Shown: positions 9,067-18,856 of the stretch, one piece after another
Layout of the letters: every line of letters starts with the position of its first letter
Numbering within the stretch: position 1 is the stretch's first letter
Source: Adiantum capillus-veneris
Lineage: Eukaryota; Streptophyta; Polypodiopsida; Polypodiales; Pteridaceae
Direction: 5' to 3'
DNA: 64,000 bases
NCBI GenBank assembly: GCA_014529385.2
Contig: CM043945.1
Location: 99,109,463-99,173,462 of the forward strand
The notes under the pieces: model-generated
What the model was told of the DNA's origin: nothing
The model's input: only the letters and a program-made list of their open reading frames with translations
The model's database searches: none
Program-made: the position numbers and the translations under genes

Positions 9067-10722
9067 CTATATATGTAAAACTGTGCATCCGACAGTTTTG
9101 ATTGAATTCTCAGAGTAACTCTTTAACTCTTGCTTGGCAGTTTGTAGTTTAGTGTCATTTGTCAATTGTCTATACAAACTGAGTGACAGTAGGTTAGCTT
9201 GAGCTCCTGAATCCAATAGTGCTCTGGCTTTGATTTGGTTGGTTCCTACTTTGCATTCAATGATGGGTTCTTCTTTGTCATTATCCATTTCTGCTATACT
9301 GACTACGTTTATTCGTATTGCTCCTTCATTGCGCTGTTTCTGACGCAGTAGTCTTCTTTTCTCCATTCTTTCCTTCGCCTCGGCTTGCGCTTCCTCCTCA
9401 ATCTTTTTCTTTTTCTGGACACGCAGCTTTTCTTGATGTATTTTGAGAAGCATGTCTTGGGTTAGCGGCAAAAGATACTTTTTCACTCTGCATCCACTAA
9501 TCCAATTGGGCATTTCTTCTCCGTCTAATGTAGCAAGCTTGACGGCTCCACTTGGTGATAAATCTTTAATCACCAGAGGTCCCATCCCTCGCTTTTTAAG
9601 CTTCTTAGCATGTTGTTTCAGAGTGTAAACTAGGACATAGTCCCCAACCTTAAACTCTTTAGTCCGCACATGCTTATCAAAAAATTCCTTTTGTCGCCTT
9701 TTTTGAGCGTAGATAGAAGCTACTGCTTTTAGGCGAAGCTCGTCTAGCTTTTCCAGGTCATCTATTCTATCAGAAAGCTCGTGCCCTGTCCACTCTAGAT
9801 CCTTAGCCACCCTTAAGGTTGAAATCAAGAATTCTATTGGTAAGATAGCATTTAGCCCAAAAACCATGTTATATGGGGTCGTTCCTATTGATGTTTTATA
9901 TGCTACCCTATATGCCCATAATGTTGAATGCAACTTCTGGTCCCAGTCAGTTCTCGACTCAGATACAATCTTCGTGAGGACCGTGCATATGGTTTTGTTT
10001 GTTGCTTCAGCTTGTCCGTTTGCTTGTGGATGATACGGGGCTGATTTCCTATGGATTACCATGAATTCATCTAGAAGGATCTTTATCACTTCATTTATAA
10101 AATGTGTGCCTCGATCACTCACAATTTCTATTGGCAATCCATATCGTACAAAGACGTATTCATACAGAAATTGTGCCGTGGTCCTGGCATCTGCCTTTTG
10201 AGTTGCCTTTGCTTCGACCCACTTTGTTAGATAGTCTGTAGCCACAATGATGTATTGTGCATGAGTCTTATATGCAGGAGGTGAAATGGGTCCGACATAA
10301 TCAATCCCCCATTTTGCAAAAGCTCTTGCCCCCATCATTGGTCTAAGCGGCATATCATCTCTTTTAAGTGGTACTTTGGTCCGCTGACAGTCATCACACC
10401 ATTTAACGTATTCCTCAGCGTCCATATGTAATGTTGGCCACCATATTTCTGCGGCTAAGACAAGTTTTGTTGTCTTATCACCTGAGAAATGGCCTCCACC
10501 TACTCCTCCATGAGCTTGCTCCAGGATTATCACATACTCAGACTCTGATGCGCAAATCCTAAGCTGGTTGTCTTTACCTCTCTTATAGAGTTGATCTCCT
10601 ATGAAAGTGTAATCTCTAGCTTCTGTCTCTACAGATTTCTGACGAGCTTTTGACGTTCCTTCTGGGAAAGTTCTATTTGTGAGATATTCAACAATATACT
10701 GACTCCATTCTGGAGCGATCAT
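9067..10722 (-). CDS. Integrase of element A with a second aspartic-protease domain at its C-terminus
   Basis: Joins element cDNA to the genome. An HHCC zinc-binding domain (His and Cys pairs at about residues 72-115) is followed by a DDE core: Asp in GIDYVGP (about 137), Asp in SDRGTHF (about 206) and Glu in GQAEATN (about 238). All three catalytic acids are present. A basic C-terminal domain follows. Residues about 490-551 then start a retropepsin-like domain with an intact LLDSGAQ active-site motif, whose second half is in the next frame past a TAG codon. The ATG at 10722 overlaps the RNase H stop as TAATG, a -1 frame relationship, so this is either a stop-restart junction or an old frameshift. 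An aspartic protease after the integrase is unusual for gypsy elements. Confidence 0.85.
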   Translation of the reverse strand: MIAPEWSQYIVEYLTNRTFPEGTSKARQKSVETEARDYTFIGDQLYKRGKDNQLRICASESEYVIILEQAHGGVGGGHFSGDKTTKLVLAAEIWWPTLHMDAEEYVKWCDDCQRTKVPLKRDDMPLRPMMGARAFAKWGIDYVGPISPPAYKTHAQYIIVATDYLTKWVEAKATQKADARTTAQFLYEYVFVRYGLPIEIVSDRGTHFINEVIKILLDEFMVIHRKSAPYHPQANGQAEATNKTICTVLTKIVSESRTDWDQKLHSTLWAYRVAYKTSIGTTPYNMVFGLNAILPIEFLISTLRVAKDLEWTGHELSDRIDDLEKLDELRLKAVASIYAQKRRQKEFFDKHVRTKEFKVGDYVLVYTLKQHAKKLKKRGMGPLVIKDLSPSGAVKLATLDGEEMPNWISGCRVKKYLLPLTQDMLLKIHQEKLRVQKKKKIEEEAQAEAKERMEKRRLLRQKQRNEGAIRINVVSIAEMDNDKEEPIIECKVGTNQIKARALLDSGAQANLLSLSLYRQLTNDTKLQTAKQELKSYSENSIKTVGCTVLHI

Positions 10723-11141
10723 TATCTGATATAATGTCGAATGCTCTGCTGGCGGTTTTGATGAACATACAATACATACATGTCGTCATCTACTCCTATA
10801 GGGTCTTCTCCATTCGTCAATCGCGAAAGATGATCAGCTCTAAGATGTGTTTTTCCTTTCTTTACTACTACCGTGAAGTCGAATTCCAGTAAGATAATGA
10901 ACCATCTCACTATTCTCCCGGTATTGCATGGTTTATTCACTAGGTAGAGCAAGGCTTGGTGATCCGTAAAAAACACAAACTTGTTGGCTAGAAGATAATG
11001 CTGAAATTTCTTCACAGCATATATCATTCCTAATCCCTCTCGCTCTGTTGTGGTGTAATTCTTCTCTGCATTGTTGAGCTGTCGACTGGCGTAACAGATG
11101 GGAAAATCCATGTTTCCTTCTTTTGGCTGAGCCAGAATGCA
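10722..11141 (-). CDS. RNase H domain of element A pol (cut off from RT by a TGA codon)
   Basis: Removes RNA from the RNA:DNA hybrid during reverse transcription. This is the direct in-frame continuation of the RT frame after TGA at 11142-11144. The first catalytic Asp (HVHIDAS) lies just before that stop. The Glu (TEREGL) and the next Asp (TDHQAL) are here. The residue expected after DASAYAI is Gly (GGA), so GGA to TGA explains the stop. An internal ATG lies at 11111. The frame ends in TAA overlapping the integrase ATG. Confidence 0.85.
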   Translation of the reverse strand, partial: CILAQPKEGNMDFPICYASRQLNNAEKNYTTTEREGLGMIYAVKKFQHYLLANKFVFFTDHQALLYLVNKPCNTGRIVRWFIILLEFDFTVVVKKGKTHLRADHLSRLTNGEDPIGVDDDMYVLYVHQNRQQSIRHYIR

Positions 11142-13802
11142 TCATATTGCATATGCCGAAGCATCTATATGCACATGGAATATCTTCTCCCAATCTGGTG
11201 AGTTCAAGACTGGAGCAGTAATGAGTGCCTCTTTCAATTTCTTGAACGATTCCTCACACTCATCTGTCCATTCAAAGTTCACTATTAGCCTGTAAAGTGG
11301 TTGGCCTATTATAGCGTACATGTAAATGAATCGTCTATAATATCCGCAATGTCCCATAAAGCTCTGTACTTGTTTCGCATTGGTTGGTCTAGGCATATCC
11401 ACTATAACTTTTATCTTCTCTAAATCCGTGGATATTCCGTTTTGTGAGACAATATGTCCCAGAATTCTGCCCTGTCGGACCATAAACACACATTTCTCAG
11501 GATTGAGACAAATGCGATATGTCCTACATTTCTCAAATACTTTTCTTAGGTGTTCTAGATGCTCATCTCTCAGAAGAGAATGTACACATAAGTCATCCAT
11601 GTATATTTCTAGAAACAACCTTAAGTATTCTTTGAAAGCATGCGTCATCAGCCTCTGGAAGGTTGCGAGAGCATTGGTTAGACCAAAAGGCATAACCCGA
11701 TAAGCATAAATTCCCCACTCCGTTGCAAAAGCTGTTTTATGTTGATCTTCCAGTGCTATGGCTAGCTGGTTATATCCTGAAAAACCATCAAGAAAAGAGT
11801 ATGTTGTTTTCCCTGATACACGCTCTAGAACATGATCAGTTATCGGCAAGGGATAATTGTCCCTGATTGTTGCAGCATTCACTTTCTTTAAGTTGACACA
11901 CACTCGGAGTTTTCCGTTCTTCTTGGGTACTACCACAATTGGAGATACCCAATCGGTGTGTTCAATCTCGTATATGAATTCAGCTTCCATTAGCTTATCT
12001 ATCTCTTCTTTGATTCGCTTAGCAAACGTATCATTATATGTGTATGGTCTCTGTCTGCTAGGCTTTGCGTCTTGTTTCAGTGGGATTGTGTGTTGGCATA
12101 TCGATGGGTCAACTCCCTTTAAGTCCTTATAAGACCATGCAAACACATCCCTATACTCTCTGAGAAGACTCAAAAGTCTCTCTTCCTCGCCTGGAGACAA
12201 ATCTCTGGCTATGTACACCGGTCTAGGTGGCTCACCTGGAGCTGCTAAATCAACTTTTTTTGCATCCTCCGGTCCGTCATAAGATTCGTTCTCCTTCCTC
12301 TCTCGAATAGGTGGGGTTAATACCACCTTCCTATCCTCTATTGTGAATTTCCTATAGTGAGAGGGAACATCCATGTTTTCCTTGATTTTGGCGTTTTTGT
12401 CCTCTCCACTCTCAATTTCTGTCGTCCAAACTTCTTTCAGAGTTTTCTTGAGCTCTCTGTACTTGTTTCTACGTTCTAACTTGGACTCCGTGTGTTCTCT
12501 GTTGCGCTTGTTCTTTTCTGATTTTTCTGTTTCTGTTTCCGTTCCATTCCTTTGAACTTGATTTCTTGAGCCTTTTTTGTCTTTTCGTAAGCTCTTTTGA
12601 TCATTGCCTCTCATTCTTCCAAAAATCTTGTCCTTAACACAATCTTCCGCCCTTACTAGCATTAGGAATTGATTTTTTCCTCTTATTCTAGGCATCGGAT
12701 TGGTTCTAACCCCCTTTGTTTTTCTCTTTGCTCTATAGCGTTTCTGGCGTTGTTTAGTTTGGTTCGGAAAATCATAAAATCGGACATCCGTTATAGTTTC
12801 TTCGTTTCCGCTTGAATTGTCCGTTGACTTGTTGTCTGCTTCATTTCCCCACTCAAGATGATCGAGAATGTCGTGAAATACCTCCTCTTCATCTTCCTTT
12901 TCCAGTGTATCGTTCTTTTCAGTTTCTTTTTCGAGTACAGTTCTCAACATGAAATACGGAACCACGTCGTACCCGTCCTTGTCGCAAAATTTCGTTGTGG
13001 GACCATCCGGAATTGCACAAACATCTAGGGTTGCTAGAATGTGTGTCCATTTCAATGGTTCAAGTGTGTCCTCTGGAAAGGGTTCTCCTACATAAGTTTC
13101 GTCTTCGATAGCCCTTTCTAAAACATATTCTTCTCGTTTCAGACTTCCACATTTCGAGGCTCCACACATCCATAACTCCTTGGGTTTACCTAACCAAGCT
13201 GGAAATTCGGATCCCGCCAAAGTAGCTGAATCAAATTCCTCTACCGGTGTTCGGTTCACATCTTTGTAGCTATGGTCTTTCAGGTTCACACGTGTAGTGG
13301 TTTCCATATTTCTCAGGTATAGGTGATCGTAGCCCCAATCTTGGACCATTTTCAACTGTCTCATGAATGGTCTTCCCAATATGATATCATAGTTATTCTC
13401 CTTGCCAAAATCGACAATAGCAAAATTATGTTCGTATTCAATGCCGCAAGAAGTCACTACAACTTTCTCTAATAACCCCATAGGTTTCTCCATGTGTCCA
13501 TCTGCTAATTGGAGTTTCAACGTAGTCTTCCTTATTGCTGGTTTCCCCCATTTTTTCCAGATTTCTTTTGTAGCAATGGCTACCCCAGCTCCGCTGTCTA
13601 GTATTGCCATCGTGTTTACTCCTTGGAATTCAACTGGTAAGGTTGTATTCCCCTCTTCACCTTCGCAATATTCTCCGACCTTGTTTAAGGGTACAGGCTT
13701 AGCGTTCTTTTGTGGTTTACTCAGCTCTTGTATACCCTCTTTCAGTCTCGATGTTGGGTCTTTTATCCCGAATTTCTCCAAGCATTTTCCTACATGGTCC
13801 AC
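11142..13802 (-). CDS. Protease and reverse transcriptase of element A
   Basis: Residues about 50-190 are a retropepsin domain with an intact AILDSGAG active site and the downstream ILGRPFMRQ motif. A charged Lys/Glu-rich linker follows, then RT from about residue 560 with conserved fingers, FLDGFSGYNQ (motif A region), PFGL, and the catalytic YMDD box (about residue 732; IYMDDLC). The C-terminus begins RNase H and stops at HIDASAYAI. The frame opens after a TGA near 13830 and overlaps the gag end by about 40 nt in the -1 frame. The first plausible start here is GTG at 13802, so expression as a Gag-Pol fusion by -1 frameshifting is more likely than independent initiation. I see no canonical slippery heptamer in the overlap. 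Confidence 0.9.
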   Translation of the reverse strand: MDHVGKCLEKFGIKDPTSRLKEGIQELSKPQKNAKPVPLNKVGEYCEGEEGNTTLPVEFQGVNTMAILDSGAGVAIATKEIWKKWGKPAIRKTTLKLQLADGHMEKPMGLLEKVVVTSCGIEYEHNFAIVDFGKENNYDIILGRPFMRQLKMVQDWGYDHLYLRNMETTTRVNLKDHSYKDVNRTPVEEFDSATLAGSEFPAWLGKPKELWMCGASKCGSLKREEYVLERAIEDETYVGEPFPEDTLEPLKWTHILATLDVCAIPDGPTTKFCDKDGYDVVPYFMLRTVLEKETEKNDTLEKEDEEEVFHDILDHLEWGNEADNKSTDNSSGNEETITDVRFYDFPNQTKQRQKRYRAKRKTKGVRTNPMPRIRGKNQFLMLVRAEDCVKDKIFGRMRGNDQKSLRKDKKGSRNQVQRNGTETETEKSEKNKRNREHTESKLERRNKYRELKKTLKEVWTTEIESGEDKNAKIKENMDVPSHYRKFTIEDRKVVLTPPIRERKENESYDGPEDAKKVDLAAPGEPPRPVYIARDLSPGEEERLLSLLREYRDVFAWSYKDLKGVDPSICQHTIPLKQDAKPSRQRPYTYNDTFAKRIKEEIDKLMEAEFIYEIEHTDWVSPIVVVPKKNGKLRVCVNLKKVNAATIRDNYPLPITDHVLERVSGKTTYSFLDGFSGYNQLAIALEDQHKTAFATEWGIYAYRVMPFGLTNALATFQRLMTHAFKEYLRLFLEIYMDDLCVHSLLRDEHLEHLRKVFEKCRTYRICLNPEKCVFMVRQGRILGHIVSQNGISTDLEKIKVIVDMPRPTNAKQVQSFMGHCGYYRRFIYMYAIIGQPLYRLIVNFEWTDECEESFKKLKEALITAPVLNSPDWEKIFHVHIDASAYAI

Positions 13803-16800
13803 ATATGTGGTCTTAACCTCAAAAGCTCAGCTAGAGAGATAGTGCATGTCACTGGTGTTGACAAGATCTCTATCAATCCTTGCGATTCCATGACTTCTTC
13901 TGATGAGATTCTTCGTGAGGGAAGTGCTCTAGTCTCGGATTTTGCTTCATACTCTCCTAAGTATGAAGGTAAGGTATTCAGTGAGTGAGGTTTGCTCTCC
14001 ATTGTTCTAACAGAGCCCCCATCTCCCCAGTAAGATTGCAGATCCAAGTCCACTTGAGATCCTGCCTCAAATTCCACTATGGGAGGATTCCTGATGTCCT
14101 TTTCCCAATTTGTCTGATTAGCTTGGCAACTTAGCTCGTTTGCAAAGTTTGCCTCTCTCACTTGTTTCCAAAATTCATTGTAATCCTCATCTCTTCCGTA
14201 AGACCTCTGTATGACTGGATGAAAATTCTCTATCTCCTGATCGGTTATGTTCAACACTATGCGGTCATCCTTGTGTGTATTTTCAGGCTTTTGTGCACTG
14301 GGAGTCTTTTCAGCTACCCGTGAAACGATAGTCTCTTGCTGAATTGGGTTTTCCTTTCCACAATTCATTGTTTCTTTTGGTGGTTCTAATAAGGCTTGTG
14401 CAGTCTCGATCATTCTTTGGCACATTTCAAGTCTCTGCTTTTCCAATTCCGCGTTTGGGTATGTCATCCACCTCTGTTCTTGTGTTTGGTTGTTCTTTAA
14501 CCTAGCTTCGTAAGCTCTCATCAGTGCGTCCAATGGTTCGTGTACTTTGTCGACTAGCACTGATCCCCCTGAGCTTAAGCTCGTTGTTTCTTTGATACTC
14601 TTTTGTTTCGTTCTTTCCGGGCTCATCTCTCGTTTCCCGTTTTGACTCTCAAGTTTTTCTAATCTATCTTTAGTTCGCTTTAGTTCCTCAGCTAGAATAG
14701 CGTCTTCACGTTCTTTTCTCAACTTCATGCGTGCTTTTCTAGCTTTCCATGTGTTTTTCTGACTCCGCGGTCCTTGACTAACCATTTCAGTCGCTAACTT
14801 TCCATTCTCAGGTTCTCTAGTGGTTTTCTTAGCTTGAGCTCTAGTAACAACTTGCGTTGGTATCAGAGTTTCATTTTCAGACCCACTGCTGGTAGGAATA
14901 GTTTCTAGCATATTCAATGTCGTCTTTTGCACTTTGTTTGGATTCTTTGAACAATCCTCAATGAAGTGAGTAACCCCACACTCAGTGCAATAAGCATTAA
15001 TTCTAATGATTTCCGTATGTGGGCAAACATTCATCAGATGGTCACCTCCACACTTGTAACAGGGTCCTAGTGCTGGTCTTGGTCCCATTTGATTCGTCCT
15101 TTGTGGATAGGATGGTCTTTGTCCTGTTAACCCTCCATGAGCTATGAACATCAATGTTCTTGCGTCCAAATTGTATCTCTCTTCATCAGAAGCACTTGTA
15201 ACTGTTGGTATTCCAACATTCCCAATCATGCCCCATGGTTCTGGTTGTTTGGGTTCTTCTGGTGGGTAATACACAGTTGGAGACATGTGTGCACCAGATT
15301 CTTCATAATAGGCTTGAACAAGCACTAAGGCTTGTTCTTCCTGATTCTCTAAGGTTGGTGCATATCTAATGCCTACTGGTCTTGCTCCTGGTAAAGGTGG
15401 TTGTTGTCCCAATACCGGTTGCGGTCTTTCTATCCCCATAGGTCCTGGCACATTTCCCGTTGGGTATCGAGGTACTGGATGTACTTGAGGTGGTGCTAAT
15501 TGAGCAGGAGGTGCATACTGACGCTCCCTTACATACTCTTTGTTGTAATAGCACTCCTCTGTTGGATGGTTTGTCCATTTTTGTTCAATAGCACACCATT
15601 TCAGTGTTTTTGGCAATGGTTTTTGGTATGGTGCCATCCTTTTTAGAGCATCTTCTATCATTTGCTCTACATTTGGCATGGTTGTTGTTTGAACATTTTT
15701 TTTAGTGGTAGTCTCGCTCGCTACGGAGGAGGAGCTACTGGATGCAAAATCTGTATCGGCTGACACCTCTCCATAAACCGTACAGTTATCCACTAAGTAC
15801 AATGCTTCTCTCGTTACTTGCTCGAAACTTGTACAAGCCTTCAAGTGCAAGTCCTTCTTGAGAGTGTCGTTTCTCAGTCCCTCAATAAAGAGAACAGATA
15901 GTCTGTCATCTTGTGGTCGTTCACGTACTGGACATCTCTCAATGTATTGTTTGAAGCGAAGTGAAGCTTCCTTCACTTTTTCGTGTTCTCTCTGTTTAAA
16001 AGCATATATTTGTGAGACTGTATTGTGCTTAATCCCTCGTTTTGAGAATTCCTCAGCAAACTCTCTTAGCAAATGGTCAATGTCATGGAATCCCCCTATG
16101 TTCAGTGGTTGAAACCATGTCAGTGCCGTACCTTCTAGAGTAAGACCAAATCCCTCGTATTGTGTATGGAAATCTGTTATCTGCTCAGCTCTTAAGACTT
16201 GCTTAAAGAGTGACACATGTGCATACGGATCTCCCGAACCACCATACTTCTTTGGCATACACTTCGCTACTTGAGATGGTCTCATACGTCTATGGTCTGC
16301 TACCAATCTCATTGCTCCTGTGTCCCGGCTAAAGCTTTCTCTAGCATCATGGACTTCATGGGTTACCCTTGTCGGTTCCCCTGCTCTGAATCTACTACTA
16401 GGAGGTAAATGTGATGGTTCCGCTTCGAACCTTGGACCTGAAGTGGTATATGTGTGGATTGGAACTACACTACCTCGATTCGTATCCATTGACTCTCTGG
16501 AATGTAATGATCCCATTGGTCCGGGCTTCGAGTACTGAGGTTGACTGAAAGAGTCAACAGCTTGAGTTCTTTGTCCTCCTGTCTTCATTGGGTTTTGCCC
16601 CCCATTTGTTGGTGCTGGTCTTTGTGAGCTAGAAGTAACATAATACTGATGTAGTGGTCCCGCAAAGTATGTATATCCTTCTAATTCTTTCTTGCCCATT
16701 GTTGAGTATTGCCTGCCATACTTGTCGTAAGCGGCAATTTTCACTTCCGATCCCTCTGTGTAGGTAAAGACATAAAGTCTTTTTCGGTCTGTCAACTCTC

Positions 16801-17452
16801 CAGTGTAGGGTTCTTCACATCTATAATAGAGATCCTGCTCCCCATTATTATATTTGTATAGCCCCACATAGATGTTATCAGTGTTGATCCTTGTAGTTTC
16901 ATTCTCTCTTCTTAACCTCGCATCAGGGAAGTTCATTATTGGTGCCTTCTCCTCAAGTTCTTCATCTACTTTGGCTTTGGTGCCCATCAATCCCCACTTG
17001 TCCACAATGTTAGGGTTTAGGACTACCAAGTACATGGTACCCTCGTCATCTAGATATCTATCTCCGCTATAGCTCACAGGCACTAAGTCCTTGAACTCAC
17101 TAGGTCTCTCCTCTATCTTTACACAATAGCGGTCCATTCCATCTTTGTAGATCTTGGCACCTTGCTCATTGTCGTACTGGTATTTTATGAACAATAGCTT
17201 CATTGTGGCGGAAGGGTTTGATGATCCTGCTGCCATATTTTCTCTGTTGTTCAGGTTCGAGTGTTCCAAGTGTTCGGTGAAAATCTCGTAAGATCTCTCC
17301 GAGGAAGTATCAGAGACACTTCCTTCAAAGATCGGCTCTAATGGTTGCACCCAACTTTGGTTTACACTTCCCTCGGTTGATATGACACTTGCTGGTTCCC
17401 CTTGTTTTGGTTGGTTATTCTGGAGGTTTCTGCCCGATCTCAAATTCATCAA
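13790..17452 (-). CDS. Gag of element A with a long unusual N-terminal region
   Basis: 1220 codons from an ATG at 17452. Gag forms the particle that packages element RNA. Residues about 85-290 form a compact region rich in Tyr, Asp and Lys that I do not recognise as a standard Gag domain. Residues about 405-555 match the retrotransposon Gag core (ALTWFQPL, LREFAEEFSKRG, LYLVDNC). A Pro-rich stretch follows, then two zinc-knuckle-like motifs at about 797 (CYKCGGDHLMNVC) and 821 (CTECGVTHFIEDC), and a basic, coiled C-terminal part. The knuckles closely resemble those of B2 (CYKCGGPHRVAEC and CNRCGIDHLIAQC), which links the two elements. The frame is intact. It is larger than a usual plant gypsy Gag, mainly because of the N-terminal extension and the C-terminal coil. 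Confidence 0.85.
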   Translation of the reverse strand: MMNLRSGRNLQNNQPKQGEPASVISTEGSVNQSWVQPLEPIFEGSVSDTSSERSYEIFTEHLEHSNLNNRENMAAGSSNPSATMKLLFIKYQYDNEQGAKIYKDGMDRYCVKIEERPSEFKDLVPVSYSGDRYLDDEGTMYLVVLNPNIVDKWGLMGTKAKVDEELEEKAPIMNFPDARLRRENETTRINTDNIYVGLYKYNNGEQDLYYRCEEPYTGELTDRKRLYVFTYTEGSEVKIAAYDKYGRQYSTMGKKELEGYTYFAGPLHQYYVTSSSQRPAPTNGGQNPMKTGGQRTQAVDSFSQPQYSKPGPMGSLHSRESMDTNRGSVVPIHTYTTSGPRFEAEPSHLPPSSRFRAGEPTRVTHEVHDARESFSRDTGAMRLVADHRRMRPSQVAKCMPKKYGGSGDPYAHVSLFKQVLRAEQITDFHTQYEGFGLTLEGTALTWFQPLNIGGFHDIDHLLREFAEEFSKRGIKHNTVSQIYAFKQREHEKVKEASLRFKQYIERCPVRERPQDDRLSVLFIEGLRNDTLKKDLHLKACTSFEQVTREALYLVDNCTVYGEVSADTDFASSSSSSVASETTTKKNVQTTTMPNVEQMIEDALKRMAPYQKPLPKTLKWCAIEQKWTNHPTEECYYNKEYVRERQYAPPAQLAPPQVHPVPRYPTGNVPGPMGIERPQPVLGQQPPLPGARPVGIRYAPTLENQEEQALVLVQAYYEESGAHMSPTVYYPPEEPKQPEPWGMIGNVGIPTVTSASDEERYNLDARTLMFIAHGGLTGQRPSYPQRTNQMGPRPALGPCYKCGGDHLMNVCPHTEIIRINAYCTECGVTHFIEDCSKNPNKVQKTTLNMLETIPTSSGSENETLIPTQVVTRAQAKKTTREPENGKLATEMVSQGPRSQKNTWKARKARMKLRKEREDAILAEELKRTKDRLEKLESQNGKREMSPERTKQKSIKETTSLSSGGSVLVDKVHEPLDALMRAYEARLKNNQTQEQRWMTYPNAELEKQRLEMCQRMIETAQALLEPPKETMNCGKENPIQQETIVSRVAEKTPSAQKPENTHKDDRIVLNITDQEIENFHPVIQRSYGRDEDYNEFWKQVREANFANELSCQANQTNWEKDIRNPPIVEFEAGSQVDLDLQSYWGDGGSVRTMESKPHSLNTLPSYLGEYEAKSETRALPSRRISSEEVMESQGLIEILSTPVTCTISLAELLRLRPHMWTM

Positions 17453-17617
17453 TTCCCCTAAAGGACTTTAACTTTTCCGTCTCGGCAATTTGTTTTCCCC
17501 AAGTTTTTGTGGTCAGAATTGATCCAAACTGATTGATACTTGGTCAATTGTTTAATCTTGTCAGTTGGACAACTTCTGTTTCATCAAGTGAGAATTTTGT
17601 TGCAGTTATGCTGAAAA

Positions 17618-18338
17618 AGACATTATACGCGTATGATGTCTTTTTTCACAGATTTAGACTATTTTGGTTATGCTCACTCTCAGTAGCCCCCTTATGCTCT
17701 TTCCACTCACAAAATTCAATTTGAACTCTGTTTGAGCAAGTTATGGCTAATTTAGGCTTTTCTTGGAAATTTTCCGCTTTTGACTTGTTTTTTGGGTCAA
17801 TTGTGATCCAAATGGGATGAAACTTGAAATATAACCTCTAGACAGCTATTACAATGGATCTGTGTTAGCAAAGTATCAAAATATGTCCAAAATTAGGTCA
17901 AAGACATCATACGCGTATGATGTCTTTTTCATCAATTTAGCTCAAAACTTGATATTTATGCTTCCTACAGTGCTTGTAACAATCTTGTCAGGTCAGATAT
18001 CAAAAATAAGCAGTGGATGTGCCAAAAGACATTATACGCGTATGATGTCTTTTGTCCCAGATTTTGACTATTCTTGGTTTTAAGCCTTCTCCAATGTTTA
18101 TAATTGAGTTTCAAGTGTTTTTGTCAGGTTTGAATGTAAAAACAAGATCTGAATCCAAAATTTCCTATTCTTTGCGTTTCTTGGACTCCGACTTGTCTTT
18201 TCGGGTTTCTTTGAGTGTTAATGCTCTTGTTTTAAGTTGAAATTAGGGTATAACCCCCCTTTTGAACACTCTGGTAAAGTCAAAATTTTTGTTTTGGTCT
18301 CTGTTTGGTCATTTAGACATCATACGCGTATGATGTCT
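17618..18338. repeat. Palindrome array 2 of element A: four copies in the 5' leader
   Basis: 22-mers lie at 17619-17640, 17903-17924, 18028-18049 and 18316-18337. Distances are 284, 125 and 288 bp, close to array 1. Two copies (17903, 18316) are perfect. The other two share the same single C-to-T change at position 6 of the left arm. The flanking TTTTTCATCAATTT after 17924 matches that after 5971 in array 1. The array lies between the primer site and gag. Confidence 0.95.
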
Positions 18339-18856
18339 AAAGTTGCAGATTTCCAGTTTTTTGGCACAGAATCCTTCCTAAAGCTTCCTCAAGTGCTCAG
18401 CAACTCCCAGATACACAGAAAATTTCTCTGACTTTTGTTTATTGCAAGTTTCACTACTTACTCGACGGTTTAGTGATCTAACATGCAATCAACCATATCA
18501 AGCAAATACTCCAATGATTATTAGCTCTAGATCAGGATCAAATGAAGTCCTACCTAAGCTATTCCTAATCATAAAATGGGTTTGGTAATTGTGATTTTAA
18601 AGATATCCACTGTCACTCACGGACTAGCAAATTCTTCTTCTATCAACAACTACTCAACACCAACAAAACAACAAACAAATCTAAGCTAAACTAAAAATAC
18701 TGTCAACACGGAAGACCCAGGAATACCCCACTTCCTAGTATCTCTCGAGATCTTCGGAGTCCACCACTCCTAGATCTTTTCTAACTAAAGCATACAAAGT
18801 AGTTTATACGACTGACCTCGTAGGATTAGTCTAAGGTCACCTACTTAGGGCTCTCG
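18338..18856 (-). other. 5' leader of element A between primer site and palindrome array
   Basis: About 520 bp of untranslated leader with no gene. No other structure was recognised. Confidence 0.5.
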
